Below are positions 16,697 through 26,381 of a DNA stretch of 64,000 bases, piece after piece. Below the pieces are notes generated by a model that saw nothing but the letters and a program-made list of their open reading frames with translations, was not told the DNA's origin and did no database searches. The stretch lies in contig CP066225.1 in assembly GCA_016350165.1 (NCBI GenBank), positions 62,001 through 126,000 on the forward strand, written 5' to 3'. The stretch is from Planctomycetota bacterium (GTDB taxonomy: Bacteria > Planctomycetota > Phycisphaerae > Phycisphaerales > Phycisphaeraceae). The translations under genes were made by a program, and so were the position numbers. Numbering within the stretch: the first letter of the stretch is position 1; each line of letters begins with the position of its first letter.

Positions 16697-17883
16697 GCAA
16701 TAAACAACCACGCAGATATCGTATTTCTTTGAGTCACTCATCTGGCTTTACATTAATGGAAGTGCTGGTCGCTCTAGGCTTATTCGCCATGGGATTGATT
16801 GCAGTTGCAGCCGTATTTCCAACAGCGATTGCTGTACAACGAGAAACTGTTGAAACGACAGAAGCACGGCGTATTGCAGAGAGTGCTGAGATGTTCATGC
16901 AATCATTAGCGCGTTCAAATGGTCTGAATGCTGGTGATGATGGATTCTTTACTTATAAGTTTGATCCTAGCCGGACTGCGAATGCTAATGCACCTCATCT
17001 GGGCACGCTTGGTAAATGGTTATATACAGACAATGCTGGTACTTCAGATGATCAAGCTTCTGCAGCACGTAACAACCTGTTTTTGCAGAAGTATATTAGC
17101 AGCACAGTCCGACCAATGGTGTACGTCAATTACGTAAACAATCCAGTAACTGATCAGTTTGTTGTTGACAATCCGCAGGCCCCTTTACAACATCCTTGTG
17201 GTTACCGTTCTCAACTTAATTCAAGCTATCTTGGAACTGCAACACCACATGCACTAAATGCTTTTTCTTGGGGTAACAACGGAGGCGATCAAACACCAGA
17301 AGCTCAACGTGTGTTCACACCAGTTACTTTGACATACCCAACCTCTACGCCTCAACCAAGTGTACGTGATTATATTTGGTATCCATTTATAGCTAATGTA
17401 GGTGCATCTGGGTGGCAGGTCTACATTATGGTTGCGAATAACACATACGCACCTGATCTTGAGTATTTCCCTATACCAATGAAGTTGGATGTACGCAGGT
17501 TAGAAGGTGCGGATCATGTTGTCATACGAGACAATGCTGAAACACAGTTACTTTCTACTTCAGGTTCGGGCGAAGACGCTAACGATGTAGATAACGATGG
17601 TATTTCAGATTTAATTCAGATTGGTGACCAGATTTTGGATAGCATGGGTAACATCCACACAGTTACCAATACCTTGGGAAGCCAAATCTACACTGATAAA
17701 ATTGATGTCCTTCCTCAATATGTATCATCAAGCAATCTCAATGACTTTGACATTGCGTTCTACTTTATGGCTCGATTGGACAATCGATCCGGAACACCTA
17801 CAAGTCAGCGAATCCTTCGCGAACAACGTTCCCCAACGATTGGCATTCACTCGTTCCCTCTTTATGTATCAGAACCACGCTAA
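16693..17883 (+). CDS. Pseudopilin-like protein, GspI/PilV type (396 aa)
   Basis: The leader (KQPRRYRISLSHSSG) ends in Gly before FTLMEVLVALGLFAMGLIAVAAVFP, a GspI/PilV-like helix with Glu at +5. A helix with EARRIAESAEMFMQ follows. The rest is a long beta-rich domain with a Ca2+-ligand-like segment around ANDVDNDGISDLI near residue 297. It overlaps the preceding stop by 4 bases. It is probably a minor pseudopilin at the tip of the filament. Confidence 0.8.
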   Translation: MSNKQPRRYRISLSHSSGFTLMEVLVALGLFAMGLIAVAAVFPTAIAVQRETVETTEARRIAESAEMFMQSLARSNGLNAGDDGFFTYKFDPSRTANANAPHLGTLGKWLYTDNAGTSDDQASAARNNLFLQKYISSTVRPMVYVNYVNNPVTDQFVVDNPQAPLQHPCGYRSQLNSSYLGTATPHALNAFSWGNNGGDQTPEAQRVFTPVTLTYPTSTPQPSVRDYIWYPFIANVGASGWQVYIMVANNTYAPDLEYFPIPMKLDVRRLEGADHVVIRDNAETQLLSTSGSGEDANDVDNDGISDLIQIGDQILDSMGNIHTVTNTLGSQIYTDKIDVLPQYVSSSNLNDFDIAFYFMARLDNRSGTPTSQRILREQRSPTIGIHSFPLYVSEPR

Positions 17884-17905
17884 ATAAAAGTAAAGAACTG
17901 CAGCC

Positions 17906-19720
17906 ATGAAAACGAATCAAATAAAACATCAAGGTTTCACGCTGATCGAATTGATCGTTGTGCTGGGAATCACGAGCTTTGCGATTTTGGCAATCAACCA
18001 GTTGTTTCAGGAAGTCACTGTTACAGTTCGTCGAACGACTCAAACCGGTGAGATTCTGCAAAGAGCTAGGGCTGTATCCGATCAGTTAAAGCGAGATACA
18101 GAACTAACACAGATCCTTAACGGGACTGGTGGTGATGATTGGCAAGGGCGCATGGTGGGCCCAAAGGGCGTGGATAATGACATCGCACCTGAAGCTCCGG
18201 GTGGATTTTTGGTCATTGCGCAAAACTATGTTCGTGCATGGGAAAATGAAGACCAAAAGCTTGAAGCATTGAATCTCGATCCTGCCGCTACGAAGCCATT
18301 TATTCGCTCCGACCAAATATTATTCTTCGTGCAATCGAATAAAGATGATTACACGCCTTACCCTGCATTAGCACCATCAACGAACGGTAATTTTTCTGGT
18401 GATAATGCTAATTCTGAGAATGCAGAATATGCACGCATCTGGCTTGGTCACACTATGAAACTGCCTGAGGCGGGCATATCGGGGTTATCAGGGATCACGC
18501 TATCAAGCTTTGATTTGGGACAAGATTCTTCAGCGACTTTATACAACCCAAATGAATATGGCATTGAGTTGATGCTTGGACGTCAAGTGCTCTTGCTAAC
18601 AGGTCGTGATCTACAGAATCCACCAACATCGCCTGGTGGTGTAAATCTGTTCAAATACAAACCTCATGGCTACGCTATTGAAAGAGACGGAGCATATAAC
18701 GCAGCTGACATATTAACGCCGAGCACAATCTCGTCTGGTATTGAAACGGGTACAAACTCTGAGATCATTCGAGTAGAAAATGGTAATCCGGCAAACGTTT
18801 TCCATGAAAGTGACTACCACCTATTTCATGGTGTAACTGATGTTGCGGCTACGGAGTTGAGTAATATTACAGGTGAACGTAACCCATTAGGTAGCCCAAC
18901 TTTTGCATACTTGTCAGACAGTGGCGCAAAATTACCTAAGATGGGCGATTACAAGCGTAAGATTCTTGGTCATGCTGTCGTTAATGGCTCTGGCGTTCAA
19001 GGCGACTCGGTCATATTCAATAACGTTCGCCTATTTACTTCTATACAACCAACAGAAACAGACCTAAGAGCGATTGATGTTGCTCCTGGACATACGGCAT
19101 TCGCAAATGGCGTAAGCGACTTCATCGTTGAATTTGCAGGCGATCTTTATACTGCTGAGGTTAATCCTGTTTCAGGCGATCAGACATCACACGTTGCAGC
19201 AGCTGGTGACGCTGAAATTCCAGCGAATAATTTATTACCTTCAGTTGCAGGCAATATGAACCCTGATGGTCGTTTGGATATTGACCGACAAGGTCGCATT
19301 ATGTGGTACTCTGCCCGTGAGTTTGCAAACCACCCGGACATTCCAGCTGGAATTGGTTTGCCATTTGATCCTGATCAACCGATTGTTTATCCGACGCCAG
19401 ACGCACCAGCTAATCCGGATGCAAATCCTAACGATAGCGAATATTTCCCATTAGTATACAGCCCTATTCCCAACTATGCTCCAGCAGCTTTTGTATGGGA
19501 AGATGCATACAACACAAACACAACTCATGCGAGTGTTCCTGCGGTTGCTCAACGAACAACAAAATGGCCATGGTTAATTCGTATTCGCTACCGTTTACAT
19601 GACGAACGTGGTGAATTTGAAGGACGTCGTGTGCAAGCAGCGTCAAATGCCAGTGGTTCCACTGAACCTGAACGCGGCGAATGGTTTGAAGTTATTCTGC
19701 CAGTAAACCGTCAGCCATAA
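17906..19720 (+). CDS. Pseudopilin-like protein, GspJ/PilW type (604 aa)
   Basis: A basic leader ends in HQG before FTLIELIVVLGITSFAI, a standard prepilin site with Glu at +5. The following helix (VRRTTQTGEILQRARAVSDQLKRD) resembles GspJ/PilW, which carry a regularly spaced helix and then a large beta domain. At 604 residues it is about three times a normal GspJ, with a long Asn/Asp/Pro-rich middle. A final RIRYRLHDERGEFEGRR segment probably closes the beta domain. It lies between the GspI-like and GspK-like genes, the order of a GspI-J-K tip complex. Confidence 0.8.
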   Translation: MKTNQIKHQGFTLIELIVVLGITSFAILAINQLFQEVTVTVRRTTQTGEILQRARAVSDQLKRDTELTQILNGTGGDDWQGRMVGPKGVDNDIAPEAPGGFLVIAQNYVRAWENEDQKLEALNLDPAATKPFIRSDQILFFVQSNKDDYTPYPALAPSTNGNFSGDNANSENAEYARIWLGHTMKLPEAGISGLSGITLSSFDLGQDSSATLYNPNEYGIELMLGRQVLLLTGRDLQNPPTSPGGVNLFKYKPHGYAIERDGAYNAADILTPSTISSGIETGTNSEIIRVENGNPANVFHESDYHLFHGVTDVAATELSNITGERNPLGSPTFAYLSDSGAKLPKMGDYKRKILGHAVVNGSGVQGDSVIFNNVRLFTSIQPTETDLRAIDVAPGHTAFANGVSDFIVEFAGDLYTAEVNPVSGDQTSHVAAAGDAEIPANNLLPSVAGNMNPDGRLDIDRQGRIMWYSAREFANHPDIPAGIGLPFDPDQPIVYPTPDAPANPDANPNDSEYFPLVYSPIPNYAPAAFVWEDAYNTNTTHASVPAVAQRTTKWPWLIRIRYRLHDERGEFEGRRVQAASNASGSTEPERGEWFEVILPVNRQP

Positions 19721-19799
19721 TTTGAATGTTAATCGTGTACCAAGGCGGGTGGATTGATCATTGCATTACAGCTCCGTGATTAAACACGAGAGGGAAACC

Positions 19800-22700
19800 A
19801 TGACACAAAAAACAAGCCAACAACATCGTCAGCAGGGATCATTGCTGGTTTTATGCATAATTGTGCTTGTCATAATTGCATTGCTTGGACTTGCGACATT
19901 GCAGCAGGTCAAAATGGATGCATTTTCAGTACAAAGACAGAAACGTGAATATGCAGATCTTGTAATCAATCAAACACTTGATCATCTGAAGGGAATCTTG
20001 GGTGAAGATGGTGATGCGCAGATACGTGATAACGACGCGTATATTGATTATCCTGAAACAAACGCAACGTCAACTGATCGCGTTCCTATTCTTTGGGAAT
20101 ACCAAGATCCAAATGATGTCAATACAAAGAAAACGACTCGACGTGCTAATGCGGTTTATTTAAACCATCGTGCGGAATCACGCACCGTTGGTGCTGTAAC
20201 ACCAAATGATCGTGAGGATTATATTGAAGATGCTGCAAGCGCTGATCACTACCTCGCATCAACAATACCTGAAATTGGTTTTGGCGGTAACTCTTGGCTG
20301 GCTCGTATTGATTCTCAAGATCATATTTGGCCTCACCTAACAAACATCTCTGGCGCTTGGTTAGATTTGCCTGTGTACAATCCTGACCCTACTTTAGCAA
20401 TTCGATATAAGCGACCTTCTGAGCATTTGATCGATGCTGATGACACTGAATATGATGGGTATAACGTAACCGAATTAAATAGCCGAGATGTAAACATTCC
20501 ATTTGACTTCTTATTGCAATCAGCAGGAACAGCTTGGCAAAGGCGTGGTGTTGACACAGATAGTGATGGGATCCCTGATGCACGCTGGCAGTGGGCTCCG
20601 GAGGGTGTTCGTGATATTGGTGGCCGTAAGTATGTCATGGCTTTGCGTGTTGTTGACCTTAACTCTCTAATCAATATCAACACAGCAACCTACAACACTA
20701 GTGAGCAAGCTGGTGCTGTAGACGGTTATTTCCCAACACCTAATGCGGATGACGAAAGAACCTATTCATTCGGATATAACCCTGGGGCTGCTGATTTGTC
20801 ACGTATTTTGCATGCCGCCAATGTTGGTCTTCAAGGTACTATTCATGACAGTGGATCACGTGATGATCAGAGAGCAATTCGCAGCCTTTTGCTTAAACGC
20901 TATGGCTATATGAGTTCTACATCAGACAAACTTGATGCTGCAGATTTCACCGATACAGAGTTTTTAAGTTATGACAAACGCAATGAACTATGGGAAAGTC
21001 AATCCTATAACCATTCGAAAGTTGGCTTAAATTACTCGACAACTTCTGAGATGGAATTGCGCCGCTTTGGCGGTTTGAATGGTGATAAATCTCATGCTGA
21101 AGTTGAATCAAATGATTTCAATGCATTAGATAACACAGTGTCACTAGGGATGGCCAGCGTACTGCGTAATGATCCCACTGCTTCATTACCTTACCCAGAA
21201 TCCAGTATGATGCGTGTTTTGGGTATTTCTGACACGAGCGCCCTACCAACAGGTGATGCTTTAGCTCGTTGGTTTACAGGTGTTGATTACCGTGACGATT
21301 ATATTTGGGACGGTGCACCTTCTAATTCCTTTAGTCAAACATATCCATTGCCTGGCATTCGTCAGTCATTGACCACACAATCTGGTGCGACAATTGTCAA
21401 TCGACTGTTAGGTCGAAGTGAAGGTGCAACTGCTGGTACAAATCTTGGTAACGGTAGCACATTTAAGCATGACATTGTAAATGAAGCTGATGACGGTGAT
21501 CTAGAAAATATTGCTGACATGGTAGCTCAGGCATTTAAAAATCCTGCGAATGATCCCAACGATACTACTGGCTACCAATATGCTGATTATTGGTATCTAA
21601 GAGAAGTTTTCGGTCCACTAACATCTGTCAGTGATCGTGAAGATTTTGAAGATTTCCTTGATGACGTGGCATACCAATATGCACTAAATATCACAGACTA
21701 TGTTGATGATGACTTGAGTCCTGCAGTTGTCGATCTCCCTAGCGGTATTTTCTATGGCATTGAAAGTTTGCCATACATTAAACGTGTTTATGTTCAAGCG
21801 CTTTATGAAGACAACATTGATCCTGCTCATGAACATAATGACCTCAATAGCGATGGCATCATTGATGATGGTAGCGGCCCCGATCCAAATGAAATCATTG
21901 ATAATACAGACCCTCTTTTCGGCACAATGGATCCTCTCTATAACAGATGGTCGATTGTTCCAGAAACTGTTGGCTTAGCGATTGAAATTGGCAACCCTTT
22001 TTCTACCCAAATCAGAAGTGAAGATTTACTTCATGCAGATACAAATTTAAGAATTCGTGTTTATGTCGGGGCTAATGTCAGTGAATATGATGTAGATATT
22101 ACAGATATCAAAGCCAGTTCACTTGATACCAATTTCGATATCGATGAAAGAGATGATACGAGTGAGAGAGATTCTCTAATTCTTGTATTTGATCAAACAG
22201 GTATCGGTGATGATGAAGTTGACTCAGATAACAATGGTCTAAGTTCGGCGCCAAGTGCTGGCACTGAAACTGGCCATGAAAATTTATCACGGTATCTTGA
22301 ACTTAATAATACGAACGCGCGAGTTGTCACAATTGAAGGTGGAGCAGATGTTCGATTTGATCAGTTGCTAACGAGCAATGTGACAGCTGATTCGATTCGG
22401 ATCGCACTTGTTGTAGATGACGAAAATGGCGACGAACTTGAATATGACTACTTTGATAGTGCAATTCAGATTCCTGCAGGTCGTGATCGTGTTGCTATTG
22501 ATGGCAATGTCGGATACGCAACAGTCGCAGACGCAACTGCACGCGGTTTGAAGCTGTACGCACAATACGCATCAGCTCGTGGCACTTATAAGATTGATTA
22601 CATTTGGGATGACAATACCAGTGCGAATAAGTCATCTGAAACTAGTCATGACCTTGCAGCGTTACATACTGCTACTGATCGTTACGATAGTAGCACAAGC

Positions 22701-23822
22701 ACGCCATATAGCATGGGTGATGATGCTGGTACATCAGTTGTTCCTGCTGCATCAGTTTCCGACTACAGCATTGATGATTCGTTCCAATTACATTGCCCGA
22801 ATCAGGAAATTGCCAATGTATCCGAACTTTTCTTGATCCCACAATTTGCTCTTTACCGTGAGACTTTGGCTGATCCACTTACAATATTGCCTAGCCGTAT
22901 CTCACAACCTCTGGCAAATCCTACAGCTATGCCGCTGTACAATGTTGAACAAGGCCTACGTTTCTTGGTTGTAGACCCAGCCAACGCATGGATGACAGAC
23001 ATGGCAGGTGCGCCAACGACGGCACTCGGCATCCCTCATGCAGCAATTTTGATCGACCAATTTACTGTTAATAAAATCGACAATAACAAAGTATACGTAC
23101 CTGGTATGATCAACATCAATACTATGCCAATGCATCTCCTTGCATTGTCTTCACCACTACCAGAGCAATTCGACAATATTGAATTGCTCTCCAGAGCGAT
23201 GGCTTCGTATCGTGACGCACCACTGTACGAACTTTTCCACCGTCAAATAAGCAACCCAGGCTCAATTACGGACCACTCTTACGACACATCTGCAATTGGC
23301 CAAGATGAGCTTAGATATAATCAAGTTCGTGGAAGAATACAGGACCAAGCTGGTGCTGGTGCCGCAAGGATGATTAGTAATACCCATAGAGATCAAGCAG
23401 GTTTTGCTTCTGTTGGCGAATTGCTTTATGTAAATCCGATCCTAGGTGCTGGCGTAGTCTCTAGTAACTATATCAATATGGGTCATCTAGGCATGGATGG
23501 TGATGTATATAATATTGATAATGAAGCAGAAAGACACGATCTGGTTCCTGCACGTTCTAAGAGAAACCAGAGAATTGATACATCTGATTCTGTTGAAGAA
23601 TTTATTGCAAGATTCCAGTTCTTATCACAACTCTATACTGTACGTAGTGACCGGTTTGTTGTTTACGGTGTAATTCGTGGCTACGAAAATGACGCGTTCA
23701 ACCAATCACCTGCGGAAGAAGCCCGATTTATTGCGATTCTTGACCGTAGTAACGTCTACGTTGATGGGACAACAGCACCTGTTCAAACACCACAACTAAT
23801 TGATTACATCAGAATAGAATAG
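19800..23822 (+). CDS. Very large GspK/PilX-like pseudopilin-associated protein
   Basis: The last gene of the operon encodes 1340 residues from ATG 19800 (GAGAGGGA 6-7 bases upstream; an in-frame TTG 13 codons earlier is unlikely). The start QQGSLLVLCIIVLVIIALLG is a PilX/GspK-type helix, which lacks Glu at +5 as GspK does. Two D-x-D-x-DG calcium-loop-like segments are seen (DTDSDGIPDA near 252, DLNSDGIIDD near 681). An ININT motif (near 220 and again at about 1103, MININTMPMHLL) resembles the SAM-like helix-hairpin part of GspK. GspK is normally about 330 residues, so most of this protein is extra, probably extracellular, sequence. A strong terminator follows. Confidence 0.8.
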   Translation: MTQKTSQQHRQQGSLLVLCIIVLVIIALLGLATLQQVKMDAFSVQRQKREYADLVINQTLDHLKGILGEDGDAQIRDNDAYIDYPETNATSTDRVPILWEYQDPNDVNTKKTTRRANAVYLNHRAESRTVGAVTPNDREDYIEDAASADHYLASTIPEIGFGGNSWLARIDSQDHIWPHLTNISGAWLDLPVYNPDPTLAIRYKRPSEHLIDADDTEYDGYNVTELNSRDVNIPFDFLLQSAGTAWQRRGVDTDSDGIPDARWQWAPEGVRDIGGRKYVMALRVVDLNSLININTATYNTSEQAGAVDGYFPTPNADDERTYSFGYNPGAADLSRILHAANVGLQGTIHDSGSRDDQRAIRSLLLKRYGYMSSTSDKLDAADFTDTEFLSYDKRNELWESQSYNHSKVGLNYSTTSEMELRRFGGLNGDKSHAEVESNDFNALDNTVSLGMASVLRNDPTASLPYPESSMMRVLGISDTSALPTGDALARWFTGVDYRDDYIWDGAPSNSFSQTYPLPGIRQSLTTQSGATIVNRLLGRSEGATAGTNLGNGSTFKHDIVNEADDGDLENIADMVAQAFKNPANDPNDTTGYQYADYWYLREVFGPLTSVSDREDFEDFLDDVAYQYALNITDYVDDDLSPAVVDLPSGIFYGIESLPYIKRVYVQALYEDNIDPAHEHNDLNSDGIIDDGSGPDPNEIIDNTDPLFGTMDPLYNRWSIVPETVGLAIEIGNPFSTQIRSEDLLHADTNLRIRVYVGANVSEYDVDITDIKASSLDTNFDIDERDDTSERDSLILVFDQTGIGDDEVDSDNNGLSSAPSAGTETGHENLSRYLELNNTNARVVTIEGGADVRFDQLLTSNVTADSIRIALVVDDENGDELEYDYFDSAIQIPAGRDRVAIDGNVGYATVADATARGLKLYAQYASARGTYKIDYIWDDNTSANKSSETSHDLAALHTATDRYDSSTSTPYSMGDDAGTSVVPAASVSDYSIDDSFQLHCPNQEIANVSELFLIPQFALYRETLADPLTILPSRISQPLANPTAMPLYNVEQGLRFLVVDPANAWMTDMAGAPTTALGIPHAAILIDQFTVNKIDNNKVYVPGMININTMPMHLLALSSPLPEQFDNIELLSRAMASYRDAPLYELFHRQISNPGSITDHSYDTSAIGQDELRYNQVRGRIQDQAGAGAARMISNTHRDQAGFASVGELLYVNPILGAGVVSSNYINMGHLGMDGDVYNIDNEAERHDLVPARSKRNQRIDTSDSVEEFIARFQFLSQLYTVRSDRFVVYGVIRGYENDAFNQSPAEEARFIAILDRSNVYVDGTTAPVQTPQLIDYIRIE

Positions 23823-23849
23823 ATTGATTTAAACTAAGATATAAAAGAA

Positions 23850-23877
23850 AACCCCGTGGTAATTCACGGGGTTTTTC
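23850..23877 (+). terminator. Intrinsic terminator of the secretion operon
   Basis: A perfect 9-bp stem AACCCCGTG / CACGGGGTT with a 6-base loop is followed by T5. It lies 27 bases after the stop of the GspK-like gene. Confidence 0.92.
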
Positions 23878-23943
23878 ATTTGCTTATATGACTTTGATAC
23901 AATGCTGGATATACAATTGATAATGACATGAATGGAGATCTAT

Positions 23944-24375
23944 ATGGCTTCTCAACATGATGATAACTGTATTTTTTGCAAGATCATAAACGGAGATATT
24001 CCTTGCCATAAGATTTACGAGGATGATCGTGTACTAGCATTTATCGATATTGGGCCGATCTCAAAAGGTCATACGTTGATCATTCCCAAATATCATGCCG
24101 CTGAGATTGTTGATGTTCCTGAAGAATATGCTGCTGCTTGTGGTATGGCGATTCCTAAGATTGCTAAAGCAGTTCAAGGAGCGACAGGGTGTCCAGCATA
24201 CAATATTCTACAGAATAACGGACAACTTGCAGGGCAAGCTGTATTCCATGTGCACTTCCACATTATCCCACGTTATTCAGCGGAAACGGGCTTGAATTAT
24301 AAATGGATACCAGGCCAACTTGATGAAACTGATGCCGTGGAAATGAAAGCTGCAATCGCAAACAATCTCAAGTAA
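23944..24375 (+). CDS. HIT-family nucleotide hydrolase/transferase
   Basis: This is a 143-residue histidine-triad protein of the Hint/HinT branch, a purine nucleotide phosphoramidase or hydrolase. It shows the N-terminal zinc-type CIFCKIINGDIPCHKIYEDD start, the GHTLIIPKYH strand near 46-55, and the catalytic triad motif HVHFHIIPR near residue 102. GGAG 6 bases upstream supports ATG 23944 rather than the ATG four codons earlier. Likely cytoplasmic and monocistronic, between two terminators. Confidence 0.93.
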   Translation: MASQHDDNCIFCKIINGDIPCHKIYEDDRVLAFIDIGPISKGHTLIIPKYHAAEIVDVPEEYAAACGMAIPKIAKAVQGATGCPAYNILQNNGQLAGQAVFHVHFHIIPRYSAETGLNYKWIPGQLDETDAVEMKAAIANNLK

Positions 24376-24404
24376 TAATCTCTAAAATCTAATTCAAAAA
24401 TTGC

Positions 24405-24436
24405 AAGCACGCCTATCATTGTAGACGTGCTTTTTT
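24405..24436 (+). terminator. Terminator after the HIT gene
   Basis: An imperfect stem AAGCACG-C-CTA / TAG-A-CGTGCTT with a 6-base loop is followed by T6. It overlaps the end of the convergent acetyltransferase gene and could serve both sides if the A-run on the left acts as a U-tract. Confidence 0.75.
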
Positions 24437-25310
24437 AACCTACTTCTGCGAGCCATGTACCGAATACACAGCTCAAGTTAATGTCAGGTTTGCCACCCTT
24501 GTACATACGGCCAAGCACCCATGATGGTTCCATCCCCCATTTTTTTACTAACTGATTTCCAGCTTTGTTTTTATCTGGTACGTCAATATGTATTGAATGA
24601 CCCTGCTCTGCTTTTAACATTAAACCATTAAATATATGTGAAGCGACATCGTGATTGTATGCATACAACGGACCGATGCGATAACCTTCATATGTACGGC
24701 AAAGGCTACCATATGCTTGTACCCGTCCATTTTTCTCAATAATCAATCCTTGTACATTCTTACTGTTCTGCCAACCGGATAAAAAAACATCTCGATTCTC
24801 AGGTTCGAAATATTGAATAAAATTATTAACCTTCGAATAATCTGATTTATTAACAGCTACACAATGATTTGTCTCACTCATATTCTCAGGCACATCACAC
24901 TGATATCGTGTAATAAAACTATCTAAAGCAAAACCCTGCTGTTCGTACTTATGAAGATTTTGTGGTACGCCATCGCATGCAAGTATTTCTACGCCCCGAG
25001 ATTTTGCGTCATCTACAGCATAATCAGCAATACGATAGCCAATCAGTCCACCTCTGTAGGGTGGCTTAACTATGAAAAGTCCTATGAAGCCATAATGTTG
25101 TTGATACCGAACAATGGAAATACTGGCAACAATGTTGCCATCAATTTTTCCGACCCAAAAACCTTTTGGATCAATATTATAAACTGCTTTTGCAATACCT
25201 TTACACGGATTCCATCCCTCTGTTGCAGCATAATCATATATCTCAATGAGTTCCTGCAGTGTCATTCTTTCGATGACCATATCTTCAACAGAATAATTGT
25301 TATCCTGCAC
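24435..25310 (-). CDS. GNAT acetyltransferase, two-module (paralogue 1)
   Basis: A 291-residue protein of the YitH/HolE-like family, with an N-terminal GNAT acetyl-CoA domain and a C-terminal second GNAT-like half. The acetyl-CoA loop region reads FIVKPPYRGGLIGYRIADYAV near residue 77. The C-terminal half carries the YRIGPLYAYNHDVASHIFNGL motif typical of this family. The GTG start 25310 is preceded by AGAGGTGATC, close to an ideal Shine-Dalgarno. The gene starts 14 bases after the stop of its paralogue at 25325-26203; the two form an operon. Substrate unknown. Confidence 0.85.
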   Translation of the reverse strand: MQDNNYSVEDMVIERMTLQELIEIYDYAATEGWNPCKGIAKAVYNIDPKGFWVGKIDGNIVASISIVRYQQHYGFIGLFIVKPPYRGGLIGYRIADYAVDDAKSRGVEILACDGVPQNLHKYEQQGFALDSFITRYQCDVPENMSETNHCVAVNKSDYSKVNNFIQYFEPENRDVFLSGWQNSKNVQGLIIEKNGRVQAYGSLCRTYEGYRIGPLYAYNHDVASHIFNGLMLKAEQGHSIHIDVPDKNKAGNQLVKKWGMEPSWVLGRMYKGGKPDINLSCVFGTWLAEVG

Positions 25311-25324
25311 CGATCACCTCTGGA

Positions 25325-26203
25325 TTAACCCACTTTTACGGAGTATAGACCAAACATTTCATTCAGACGAGGTTGCAGTGCCTTACCTTTATACATGCGA
25401 GCTAATCGCCCGCAAGGCTCGCCACACCTGTTCTTCATGAGCATAATTCCTTTATCATTGGTCTCCGGAATATCAACGCACAGCCGTGCTCCAATTTGTG
25501 CTTTACTGCATAGTGCTTCAAATATTTCAGAGGCGACGGTCACATCGTGTGCATATAGTGGACCAACACGGTAGCCTTCAGCTGCTTCGCGGATAACACC
25601 ATAACCCATAATCTTTCCATGTATTCGATCAGACCAATAAACAGCATAAACGCCAGGTATTTGAAGCCATTTTTCTGCAAAACCTTCTCTTACTTCAGGA
25701 TGAAAGCCGGCATCATATTCACAAACATCCGTTTTGGATTCTTCTGTTACATCCCAAACCTTTGCGGTTTCACGCTCACCACCTGTGACGTGATAAACAA
25801 AACGATCATGAAAATAGCCAACTTCAAAACCTGATTTTTTAAAATGATCAATTTGCTCCATTGTCGCTTCCATTGCGATCATCTCTACATTCAATTCTTC
25901 TAACCGACGCATAGCCTCTTGCCACATAGCTATGCCATAGCCTTGACCTCGATATTTCGGATGCACGATATACATTCCCATGAACGCATACATTTTTTGA
26001 TATATCACAGCGGTAACACTACAAACAAGTTCATCGCCTATCTTGCCAATCAGAAAACCTTCCGGATCAACGCCGTATAAAACCTCAGCATCATTGATAC
26101 CGGGGTTCCAACCTTCTGTACGCGTCCATTTGATAACAGCTTTGAATTCATCAAGCGTCATACGCTCAATATGAAATGCTGGATCTAGATTATATTTTTG
26201 CAT
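25325..26203 (-). CDS. GNAT acetyltransferase, two-module (paralogue 2)
   Basis: This 292-residue paralogue of the downstream gene shares the same layout: acetyl-CoA loop (YIVHPKYRGQGYGIAMWQEA near 82-102) and a C-terminal YRVGPLYAHDVTVASEIFEAL motif. The RGQGYG loop is a better match to the GNAT consensus than the RGGLIG of its neighbour, so the downstream copy may have diverged. ATG 26203 is chosen because AAGGTGAT lies 5-6 bases upstream; an in-frame TTG two codons earlier lacks a site. It is transcribed first in the two-gene operon. Confidence 0.86.
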   Translation of the reverse strand: MQKYNLDPAFHIERMTLDEFKAVIKWTRTEGWNPGINDAEVLYGVDPEGFLIGKIGDELVCSVTAVIYQKMYAFMGMYIVHPKYRGQGYGIAMWQEAMRRLEELNVEMIAMEATMEQIDHFKKSGFEVGYFHDRFVYHVTGGERETAKVWDVTEESKTDVCEYDAGFHPEVREGFAEKWLQIPGVYAVYWSDRIHGKIMGYGVIREAAEGYRVGPLYAHDVTVASEIFEALCSKAQIGARLCVDIPETNDKGIMLMKNRCGEPCGRLARMYKGKALQPRLNEMFGLYSVKVG

Positions 26204-26381
26204 ACACAATCACCTTGAAAAGCTAAACACATAACCACGAGTCAACCGCTTGATACTCGTGATCCTCGCCCTTCAACCATATAACATATCGGCAATAATA
26301 TGCTGACACGTCACATGCCTGCGACATGTACGTACTAGGTATTCAACCGCAATACTCATTAGAATCCCAACGAAAAGTCTT

